DNA of 64,000 bases from an uncultured Muribaculum sp. (GTDB taxonomy: Bacteria; Bacteroidota; Bacteroidia; Bacteroidales; Muribaculaceae): NCBI GenBank assembly GCA_910578835.1, contig CAJTSK010000011.1, forward strand, positions 5,043-69,042, given 5' to 3'. Below, in pieces: positions 18,523 through 24,960 of the stretch. A model generated the notes under the pieces. It worked only from the letters and a program-made list of their open reading frames with translations, was not told the DNA's origin and did no database searches. Every line of letters starts with the position of its first letter. The stretch's first letter is position 1. A program made the translations under genes and the position numbers.

Positions 18523-18736
18523 TTTCTTTTTCCCGTAGGGAAAATCCTTGTGTAGCCGGGGGTTGAGCGCAGCGATACCCCCGGAATCTGTGTAAATAAT
18601 CAATGTTTCCCATTCGGGAATCATCAATCGCGCTCCATGAAGATTCCTGTCGGAAACCTCGGCTTGTGCCACGCTGTCCGGGGGTATCGCTGCGCTCAAC
18701 CCCCGGCTACACAATGACGATGCCCTGTCGGGCAAC
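18523..18736. repeat. Palindromic intergenic repeat, copy 2
   Basis: This is a full unit with a perfect 36-base inverted repeat: left arm 18550-18585, right arm 18677-18712. Each arm forms its own hairpin from CCGGGGGT and ACCCCCGG, with the loop TGAGCGCAGCGAT. The 91-base centre matches copy 1 almost base for base. The layout, two inverted palindromes around a short spacer, is that of a BIME or a small MITE. Confidence 0.88.
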
Positions 18737-18845
18737 CGGGCGATAACACGCACGCTCCCCGCATGGTAGCAGGCATGAATAGCTCCAAGATAATCTCTCC
18801 CGTTTCCTTTTCGTTGATATGGCATTCCCATCGGCGCTATTGATT

Positions 18846-19427
18846 TTACCAAGGAGGACAATCCATAGGTGATAATTCTTCCATCTTTCCTGAAATATTC
18901 CATCTTATGATTATGGGTTGTATCGTAATACTTTGTTTAACTTTCTCAATACTATATTCATAAACGCATTTGTCTTGTCGCATACTGATGATGCTGGTTG
19001 TTATGTTATTGTCTCCAAATATGTAATATTTAGCCTTGTGTCGTACAATAATATCACCTGCAAAATCGGATGGATAATACATTCCAAAAACCATGATATA
19101 AATATCGGAATTTTCATCTGACGGCTTATATTCACCGATATATATATTATACGGGGGTTCTGCACTTGTGTCAATGCTTTCCGAGCCAAAGCATAAAACT
19201 TTGTATGGAAGTCGGGCAATGCGTGTCCTGCTTAACAATGAGTCAAGTTTTGAAAAGAAATTGACATCAGCTATTTCTGCTTTCCGCATTATGGTGCGAA
19301 GACTGTCATTGTTGACGAAATTGGTTTTAGCTTCTAATTCCGGAGTTAATATTACTACAACTGATAGACAGCCAACAAAGACAAACGCGTTAATTAGAGT
19401 AGTGAATATATTTTTTAGTTGGCACAT
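18846..19427 (-). CDS. Unrecognised secreted or membrane-anchored protein
   Basis: The product has 193 residues. An N-terminal hydrophobic stretch (about residues 8-28, LINAFVFVGCLSVVVIL) acts as a signal anchor or uncleaved signal. The remainder is soluble, with several Tyr-rich beta-like segments (PPYNIYIGEYKPSDENSDIY near 105-125). No family is recognised. The last 15 residues, ending CPPW, overlap a second reading frame that continues into palindromic copy 2, so the original 3' end may have been disturbed by the repeat. It is the middle gene of the AT-rich minus-strand cluster. Confidence 0.55.
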   Translation of the reverse strand: MCQLKNIFTTLINAFVFVGCLSVVVILTPELEAKTNFVNNDSLRTIMRKAEIADVNFFSKLDSLLSRTRIARLPYKVLCFGSESIDTSAEPPYNIYIGEYKPSDENSDIYIMVFGMYYPSDFAGDIIVRHKAKYYIFGDNNITTSIISMRQDKCVYEYSIEKVKQSITIQPIIIRWNISGKMEELSPMDCPPW

Positions 19428-19597
19428 GATAAATCTTAAATATTGGAACGTGTAATTTGTTGCTTGATTGTGTCTGTTTTATCCATTATCGTGGATTGGT
19501 CGGAATATAGAGGGCTTGTTGGACCTTTTTATTATCGATACGGTCTGTGAGAATAGGCTCTTCTGATTGGTGGAGAGTCTTTGACAAAGACCGGCAT

Positions 19598-20182
19598 TTA
19601 ATTCTGTAAGGCATGTCTCAGTGTCCGGCGATTGATTAACAGGTTGTCTCTATCATAAAATACCTGGTTGTCAAAATTTGTATAACTGCGTTTGATTAAT
19701 CTGAAATTATCAAATATAAAAGATTGAGGGATAATCCTTATTTTAGATATTAAAAAATCTATTTCGGTCACAGATTCACCTTCGATTATGATATTAAAAG
19801 ATCTGTTCGGCAAGACCAATTTAAAGAAAACATAAAATAATCCAAACGTGAAATTCACATTGCCATCCAAAAGATATGAAAAGAGTCGAATCCTTCCGAT
19901 TTCGGGCTTTGAATAAAAAAATCTATGATGTACCATGTCGTAGTCATTGGATAGCCTGTCGTCTTTTTCAAACATCACCCAAAGTGTATCGTTGGAGATA
20001 TTATGGATGCTGCAGGTTTTTGACCATACGGTGTCTCCCTCAATTATATAGTTGGAAGATTCGATTGTTTCCGTATAATTATTGTTCTTTATTACGATGG
20101 TGTCATCTGACTTAAGCATCTGTCCTGAGAGTGACATGCTGAAAACAAATATACATAATATGCTGATTATATTCTTGTCCAT
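19598..20182 (-). CDS. Unrecognised secreted protein
   Basis: The product has 194 residues with a signal peptide (MDKNIISILCIFVFSMSLSG, cleavage near residue 20). The mature part looks beta-rich with paired strands (YIIEGDTVWSKTCSIHNISN, then SFNIIIEGESVTEIDFLISK) and a basic C-terminus. The layout recalls small periplasmic or surface beta-sandwich proteins, but I cannot name a family. It lies 84 bases downstream of the membrane protein gene at 20267-20647 on the same strand and is clearly AT-rich. Confidence 0.55.
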   Translation of the reverse strand: MDKNIISILCIFVFSMSLSGQMLKSDDTIVIKNNNYTETIESSNYIIEGDTVWSKTCSIHNISNDTLWVMFEKDDRLSNDYDMVHHRFFYSKPEIGRIRLFSYLLDGNVNFTFGLFYVFFKLVLPNRSFNIIIEGESVTEIDFLISKIRIIPQSFIFDNFRLIKRSYTNFDNQVFYDRDNLLINRRTLRHALQN

Positions 20183-20266
20183 TGTTGTTTTTGTTTTATT
20201 GTTGTTTTATTTCCAAAGATGTTTCTTCACGGGCTTTCAATCGCGTCATATGTTGATGTCTTTAGC

Positions 20267-20647
20267 TTATTCTGTAAGCGCGAGATAGGGCCACGGACCT
20301 ACATAGCTTATCGTAGCAATTACGACAATAGATATTGTCCAGATAATATATTTAGGTCTGCGAAATTTATCATGTTGGGACAAAATTGTCTTGTATCGCT
20401 TTTTCCATAATAAATATGCAGCAAGGCATGATGTTAGCCCAAGGGATATCAACGGTATGATTTCAAGGGGTGCTTCTGTCAAACAGTGGAGAATCATATT
20501 ATAACGCACGAACATAATGCCGAAAGCCAACATACAGAACATTAGAAACATTATACTTAAATGGAGAAAAATATTCCAGCTTCCTCCCCATATCCTGTAT
20601 TCATACCAATAAATCCAGTAATTAATTCCGTCTATAATATCTTTCAT
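20267..20647 (-). CDS. Unrecognised four-helix membrane protein, paralogue of 17368-17766
   Basis: The product has 126 residues and begins MKDIIDGINYWIYWYEY like its paralogue. Hydrophobic helices follow at about 27-47, 60-78 and 100-120, with the shared loop KRYKTILSQHDK before the last helix. The DNA is nearly identical to the paralogue for 101 bases around the start and again for 20 bases just after the stop (20238-20257 and 17337-17356), while the middle is diverged. That pattern suggests duplication followed by exchange or selection on the core. No function can be assigned. Confidence 0.7.
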   Translation of the reverse strand: MKDIIDGINYWIYWYEYRIWGGSWNIFLHLSIMFLMFCMLAFGIMFVRYNMILHCLTEAPLEIIPLISLGLTSCLAAYLLWKKRYKTILSQHDKFRRPKYIIWTISIVVIATISYVGPWPYLALTE

Positions 20648-20676
20648 GATTTAATAATATTTTTTTGTTTAGTGCT
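20576..20676. repeat. 101-base duplicated segment covering the leader and first codons (copy b)
   Basis: It matches 17695-17795 with two mismatches and includes the start of the gene at 20267-20647. Confidence 0.85.
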
Positions 20677-20711
20677 ATGGTTTATTCCGAATCCATCGGT
20701 CGCGACATCTG

Positions 20712-20957
20712 TCAAAAAGTTAGCAGTACTGATTGATGGTTAGTTAATGTTTTGGATGGATTATGGTTACGAATCATGAAGATTCCTGTCGGAAACATCG
20801 GCTTGTTCACCCTATCCGGGGGTATCACTGCGCTCAACCCGCCGGGGCGCATGGTGTTGCAGGCGCGGCATAGCAAGGCGTAAGGGTCGGCAGGTGCATT
20901 CTGCACCATGGCACTTCCAAGCACCGCCATAAATAGTATAAGGAGAGGCGTTTTCAT
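20712..20957 (-). pseudogene. Truncated small secreted protein running into a partial palindromic repeat
   Basis: The reading frame starts with a good signal peptide (MKTPLLILFMAVLGSAMVQ) and about 38 plausible residues to CNTMRP. It then continues through translated repeat sequence (GGLSAVIPPD) that is not protein-like. A -7 box lies in front of it. It looks like a gene whose 3' part was replaced by the partial repeat. The original product is unknown. Confidence 0.45.
20775..20845. repeat. Palindromic intergenic repeat, partial copy 3
   Basis: About 70 bases align with the right half of copies 1 and 2: the TTCCTGTCGGAA mini-hairpin, the TCCGGGGGTATC segment and the GCGCTCAACCC segment. The left palindrome is absent and the right one is altered at its end. 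Confidence 0.7.
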
Positions 20958-20978
20958 GATGAGATGATTGGTTTTTCA

Positions 20979-20986
20979 CAAATATA
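20979..20986 (-). promoter_or_regulatory. -7 box of the truncated gene
   Basis: Minus-strand TATATTTG lies 21 bases before the start at 20957. A CTTG at 21007-21010, 20 bases upstream, is one base from the -33 consensus. Confidence 0.5.
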
Positions 20987-21216
20987 TTGTTTTGGATATT
21001 AAATCGCAAGCTTTTGAGGAAAAACATTGGTGCTTTTATGCGACAGGTATTATCGGGCTTTATCTTGGAGGGGCATTGGACGAGATGCCTGCGTCGCAGA
21101 TAATGGGGCACGCCGCGATGCGGGACAGATAGCATCTTGTCCAGTAGAGGAACGTTTCATATGGCTCGTAGCGGTGAGAAGCGCACGTGTGTGCAGATAT
21201 TTCGCGCCCTCACCAT
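20987..21216. other. Intergenic region without a supportable gene
   Basis: These 230 bases carry only short overlapping open frames in several phases. None has a promoter, a signal or a recognisable product. Confidence 0.5.
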
Positions 21217-21264
21217 AGCAAAAAGACGGTCAATCTCGATGAGCCTTTTGACCGTCTTTTTGCT
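21217..21264 (-). terminator. Strong terminator for 21274-21927
   Basis: A perfect 17-base stem (21217-21233 with 21248-21264) contains the runs AAAAA and TTTTT, so it can work in both directions. It begins 9 bases after the stop of the minus-strand gene. Confidence 0.85.
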
Positions 21265-21273
21265 GAGTTGGTG

Positions 21274-21927
21274 TTATGATATGAATACCTTGCCTTTTTT
21301 CGGCTTGATTCTTCCTTTCTTATCGCGCTTCGGCTCGTCGTCGGTGGCGGGTTGCTCTTTCTTCACGGCAGGGCGGTCGTCGGCCTTGACCTTCGGGAGC
21401 TGCGGCACGACTACCGGTTTGCTCGGGTCATAGTCAAAGCGTTCACCCGAGGCATGAAGATTGCTCATGTCAATGATAAACGGTATGTAGTCGCTTTCGG
21501 CAAGAAATTCGCCTGTTTTTCCCGGGTCGGTGTAAATCGACACTTTTACGTATATGCGGTATTTGCGCTTGTTTTTCAGATGCAGCTCATCGGCCGGGAT
21601 GAATATTTCCATGTCGTTGACCTCCATGCCGTTGGTCTTAGCCGTCATGTAAGATGACGACGACACATAGTTGAGCGACGGCGACAGGCGGTAGCTGTCG
21701 TTGATGTCACGCAGCGCGCGACCGCCGGGGGTGGCATAGAATATCGCCTGACATTGCACTATCTTGTCTTTTGCTCCGTCAAGGTCGAAGTCGGAGTGAA
21801 TCATCAATCCTTTTTCGCCATTTTTATCTACGTTGGTCTCAATCCAGATGCGTTTAAACTGTGCAGTGGCGGCGTTTATGGTGATTGTGGAGAGGAGGAG
21901 GGCGATTATTGTCAATAGATGTCTCAT
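21274..21927 (-). CDS. Secreted protein of unknown function with a basic tail
   Basis: The product has 217 residues from the ATG at 21927. The frame is open further upstream but a classical signal peptide starts here (MRHLLTIIALLLSTITINAA). The mature domain has beta segments with FKRIWIETNVDKNGEKGLMIHSDF and VSIYTDPGKTGEFLAESDYIPFI, which recalls small C2-like or Ig-like periplasmic proteins of Bacteroidetes. The last 45 residues are rich in Lys and Pro (KRDKKGRIKPKKGK) and disordered. It is 38 bases downstream of the B3/B4 gene, probably in the same transcript. No function is known to me. Confidence 0.65.
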   Translation of the reverse strand: MRHLLTIIALLLSTITINAATAQFKRIWIETNVDKNGEKGLMIHSDFDLDGAKDKIVQCQAIFYATPGGRALRDINDSYRLSPSLNYVSSSSYMTAKTNGMEVNDMEIFIPADELHLKNKRKYRIYVKVSIYTDPGKTGEFLAESDYIPFIIDMSNLHASGERFDYDPSKPVVVPQLPKVKADDRPAVKKEQPATDDEPKRDKKGRIKPKKGKVFIS

Positions 21928-21965
21928 TGTCTTATATATATATGTTTTTGATGTTGTAAAAATTG

Positions 21966-22634
21966 TCAGTTGACATGGTGATGAGTCACCTTGATGTTGC
22001 GTGCCGCGGCATGGCGTGTCAGCAGGTCGATGGCGAGAGCCTCGGTTTCGTGGGCAGGCATTTCCTCGCCATATATGTTGATACACATGAGCAGACGCGT
22101 GGTGTCAAGGTCAAGCTTGGTGCGCTCGTTGTCGCTGGTAGGCGTGCCTATGCCTCCGATAGCATCGCGATACACCGGGAGGCAATGGATGTTCAGCTCT
22201 CCGCGTCCGATACCTTCAAACGGTTCACCCTCGCGCCCTACGCCGAGACATAGAGTGTCGCCCTCAATCTTGTCGGCGTCAAAGCCCCCGATAGAGTAGC
22301 CTGATGCAATCGACAACACATTGATGAGGTCGACAAGATTATTTATATAATACAGTCCCATGCCTTTGACTATGCGGCGGCACATAGCCTCACATGAGGG
22401 ACGGTAACGGTTGGGCTCTTTTCCAAACGCTTTGTAGGCGCTCCTTGTAGCCGCTATGCCGGGTCGCTTGTTGATGTCGGGCAACTCGTAGCCGGCTGCA
22501 ATTTTTGCAGCGAGCGATTCAAGTTCCGCTTTAAGCTCCGGGGTGGTGGGCGAATTTGTCACATCCGCCTCTATCATTATGACTTGAAGAGCGGAGGCGA
22601 TGTCGGCAACTTTCGCCTCAAATTCTAAGTTCAT
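21966..22634 (-). CDS. B3/B4 (tRNA-synthetase beta-like) domain protein
   Basis: The product has 222 residues from the ATG at 22634; the frame extends only two codons further to a TTG. It matches stand-alone B3/B4 proteins related to the editing/tRNA-binding module of phenylalanyl-tRNA synthetase beta. Marks are RPSCEAMCRRIVKG, YYINNLVDLINVLSIASGYSIGG and the late TSDNERTKLD segment, where PheT hydrolyses mischarged Tyr-tRNA. Family members may edit mischarged tRNA or bind free amino acids; neither is shown for this type. It diverges from mtnN and has the -7 box TACCTTTG on the minus strand at 22658-22665. Confidence 0.78.
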   Translation of the reverse strand: MNLEFEAKVADIASALQVIMIEADVTNSPTTPELKAELESLAAKIAAGYELPDINKRPGIAATRSAYKAFGKEPNRYRPSCEAMCRRIVKGMGLYYINNLVDLINVLSIASGYSIGGFDADKIEGDTLCLGVGREGEPFEGIGRGELNIHCLPVYRDAIGGIGTPTSDNERTKLDLDTTRLLMCINIYGEEMPAHETEALAIDLLTRHAAARNIKVTHHHVN

Positions 22635-22657
22635 AGGCAATTATAATTATTCGGTTG

Positions 22658-22665
22658 CAAAGGTA
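22658..22665 (-). promoter_or_regulatory. -7 box of the B3/B4 gene
   Basis: Minus-strand TACCTTTG lies 23 bases before the ATG at 22634. It is in the 98-base divergent spacer shared with mtnN. Confidence 0.6.
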
Positions 22666-22732
22666 CGGTTTTTCCGATTGTGTACCATCTAAAAAATTCG
22701 TAATTTAGCACTCTCAATTCAACTTGTAAATA

Positions 22733-23413
22733 ATGAAAATAGGTATAATAGTGGCGATGCAGAAGGAGCTTGAATTGCTCTTGCCGCTGGTCAATGATTA
22801 TAAATCGCGTGAAGTCAACGATATAACCCTTTATGAAGGGCATATGGGCAGTCATCAGCTTACCATAATGCAGTGTGGTATCGGTAAGGTCAACGCCGCC
22901 ATAGGCGCGATGACTCTTATTGACGCTGCCCATCCTGATCTTGTTATAAATTCAGGTGTTGCCGGAGGTACGGGCTATGGAGCCAGGATACTTGACGTGG
23001 TTGTAGGTGACCGTGTCGCCTATCATGATGTGTGGTGTGGTCCGTGTGGTGCGCCTCGCGGATGTGTGCAGGGTTTGCCTCAGTATTTCGAGGCTCCGTC
23101 GGCGGTTGTCGGTTCGGCGGTATTTGACCGTGACGGGGTAAAGCGCGGATTGATTGCGAGTGGCGACCAGTTTGTAGACAGCGTGGACGCTCTTGCCGCA
23201 ATCAAGGCGATATATCCGGAAGTGATGGCGGTCGACATGGAGTCGGCGGCAATCGCGCAGGCATGCTATCTGAAGAGCGTCCCGTTTGTGAGCATCCGCG
23301 TAATCAGCGACACTCCGGGGGAAGCCGACAATGCCGCCCAGTATGCATCATTCTGGGACGACGCGCCGCGTCACACCTTTGATGTGCTTGTCTCACTTCT
23401 TGAAACACTTTGA
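22733..23413 (+). CDS. mtnN: 5'-methylthioadenosine/S-adenosylhomocysteine nucleosidase
   Basis: The product has 226 residues, full length for MTAN (about 230). It has the N-terminal MKIGIIVAMQKELELL with the catalytic Glu, the core INSGVAGG, VDMESAAIAQAC with the ribose-binding Glu, and ISDTPGEADN with the catalytic Asp. It cleaves S-adenosylhomocysteine to S-ribosylhomocysteine and adenine, and methylthioadenosine to methylthioribose. The product is the substrate of luxS, which starts 6 bases after its stop. The pairing makes this call very safe. Confidence 0.95.
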   Translation: MKIGIIVAMQKELELLLPLVNDYKSREVNDITLYEGHMGSHQLTIMQCGIGKVNAAIGAMTLIDAAHPDLVINSGVAGGTGYGARILDVVVGDRVAYHDVWCGPCGAPRGCVQGLPQYFEAPSAVVGSAVFDRDGVKRGLIASGDQFVDSVDALAAIKAIYPEVMAVDMESAAIAQACYLKSVPFVSIRVISDTPGEADNAAQYASFWDDAPRHTFDVLVSLLETL

Positions 23414-23419
23414 CCTCAT

Positions 23420-23902
23420 ATGGAAAAGATTGCAAGTTTTACAGTCAACCATCTCACCCTGCAACGAGGCATATATGTGTCGCGCAAAGACACCACGCCC
23501 GGGGGTGACGTGATAACCACTTTCGACATACGCATGACCGAGCCTAACCGTCAGGAGGCACTTTCCGGCGAGGTATTGCACACGATTGAACATCTTGCCG
23601 CCACTTTTCTGCGCAATCATCCCGCATGGCGTGACAAGGTGGTCTACTGGGGTCCTATGGGATGCAAGACGGGAAATTATCTTCTCCTGAGCGGTGACTA
23701 CGAGAGCGCCGACATCGTGGAGCTGATGAAAGAGACGTTTCGCTTCATAGCCGGTTATGAGGGGGAGATACCGGGGGCAACTCCGCGCGACTGCGGCAAC
23801 TATAGTTACATGGATGCCGGCGGTGCGCGTCGCGAGGCTCAGCGCTATCTTGACGAGGTGCTTGAGTGCATCACTGCAGCCCAGCTTGTCTATCCGCAAT
23901 AA
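23420..23902 (+). CDS. luxS: S-ribosylhomocysteine lyase (AI-2 synthase)
   Basis: The product has 160 residues, the normal length. It carries all metal ligands and catalytic residues: His54 and His58 in HTIEH, Cys125 in RDCGNY, and the GPMGCKTGNYLL segment with the catalytic Cys. It splits S-ribosylhomocysteine into homocysteine and DPD, the precursor of autoinducer-2. It sits directly behind mtnN (6 bases) and in front of an AlbA_2 protein (13 bases). Homocysteine can be remethylated by MetH, encoded at 35560-39249. Confidence 0.96.
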   Translation: MEKIASFTVNHLTLQRGIYVSRKDTTPGGDVITTFDIRMTEPNRQEALSGEVLHTIEHLAATFLRNHPAWRDKVVYWGPMGCKTGNYLLLSGDYESADIVELMKETFRFIAGYEGEIPGATPRDCGNYSYMDAGGARREAQRYLDEVLECITAAQLVYPQ

Positions 23903-23915
23903 ACCCTTGTGAGCG

Positions 23916-24575
23916 ATGAAGGATATACAACCCATAAAGGGGAAATATTATATTCATTCACTCATCATGGAGGGGGAGCATGAGCATCAAGACTTCAAGT
24001 TTGCCATAACCGATGCCGCCAAAATCGCCCATTCGATATCGGCGTTTGCCAACAATGATGGCGGGCGGTTGCTTGTCGGGGTCAAGGATAACGGCAATAT
24101 AGCCGGTGTGCGCAACGAGGAAGATATCTATGTCATCGAGCAGGCGGCGCAGATGTACTGTCATCCGCCACAGGAAGTGAAGATTACGGCATTCAAGGTC
24201 GACAATGGTGCGGTAGTGCTTCGTGCCGATATCGTGAAGGCTGACCGTAGACCTGTCTATTCGAAGGGGACCGACGGTACATGGCGTGCATATTATCGCG
24301 TCAAAGATGAAAATATTGTGGCTCATCCTGTCATGGTAAAGGCGTGGCGTCATGTCGCGGAGGCAGAGGATGGACTCGTGTTGTCGCTTTCCGATACCGA
24401 GTCGGCGCTTCTTGACTATCTTGATGAGTGGGGATGGACGACGGTTGAAGATTATATGACCGGCGCACATATAAGCCGTGCGGCGGCTGAAGATATAATA
24501 GTGAAACTGTATGCAGTAGGGGTGATTGACTTCGCCTATACCGGCACAGAATTTAAGATTGTGAGGGTGAAGTAA
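23916..24575 (+). CDS. AlbA_2 (Schlafen-type) putative DNA/RNA-binding protein
   Basis: The product has 219 residues. Residues about 18-125 form an AlbA_2 domain: EHQDFKFAITDAAKIAHSISAFANNDGGRLLVGVKDNG, with the hallmark E-x-x-x-x-F/K and the ANxxGGxLxxGVxD signature. The C-terminal 80 residues look like a winged helix (SDTESALLDYLDEWGWTTVEDYM). AlbA_2 proteins are often regulators or nucleic-acid-binding ATPase-like proteins, with no fixed function. It follows luxS by 13 bases, so it may be co-expressed with AI-2 production; that link is inference. Confidence 0.8.
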   Translation: MKDIQPIKGKYYIHSLIMEGEHEHQDFKFAITDAAKIAHSISAFANNDGGRLLVGVKDNGNIAGVRNEEDIYVIEQAAQMYCHPPQEVKITAFKVDNGAVVLRADIVKADRRPVYSKGTDGTWRAYYRVKDENIVAHPVMVKAWRHVAEAEDGLVLSLSDTESALLDYLDEWGWTTVEDYMTGAHISRAAAEDIIVKLYAVGVIDFAYTGTEFKIVRVK

Positions 24576-24768
24576 TCACTTTTGATTATTAACGGGCTGA
24601 AATATCGTTCAGATTACTTGATTTTAGGTATGGGGAGACTTGCATGGTTGTCGTAACTTTGCATATGGATAATTATACGAATAAACGATAAAAGAAACTT
24701 ACTCAATAATTACTGACAGTTATTAACCGAGTAGTCTATTTTATTCTTAAAGCTATTGTTTTATACAG

Positions 24769-24811
24769 CGTGTCTGACAGTCCGTGAGGACCGTCAGGCA
24801 CGTATCTTTTT
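24769..24811 (+). terminator. Intrinsic terminator after the mtnN-luxS operon
   Basis: A 15-base stem at 24769-24783 pairs with 24788-24802 (one G-U, one mismatch) with the loop GTGA, followed by a T-rich run. It lies about 190 bases after the stop codon at 24575. The rest of 24576-24894 is AT-rich and has no supportable gene. Confidence 0.7.
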
Positions 24812-24894
24812 ATGATAATCGGTGATGTCTATAGGTTGTCGGCTAAGAATTTCTGGGCATTCTAAGGCTGTTGTAATGCCATGTAATGTGTGAG

Positions 24895-24926
24895 TTTGGA
24901 AGTTACGATTATAATCCTTATTTTTG
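24895..24926 (+). promoter_or_regulatory. Promoter of the GH2 gene
   Basis: TTTG at 24895-24898, a 20-base spacer and TATTTTTG at 24919-24926 form a full Bacteroidetes promoter, 34 bases before the ATG at 24961. Confidence 0.8.
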
Positions 24927-24960
24927 TATATACCAATCAATTAAAAAGAGGTAGCGGGTT

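Noticed and set aside
18508..18903. 131-codon frame on the minus strand
   Set aside because: Its second half is translated palindromic copy 2 and its first half overlaps the end of 18846-19427 in another phase.
21040..21131. Short frame ending ASQIMGHAAMRDR, which looks a little like a tyrosine-recombinase box
   Set aside because: Only about five residues fit, the catalytic Arg and Tyr are absent and the frame ends at once.
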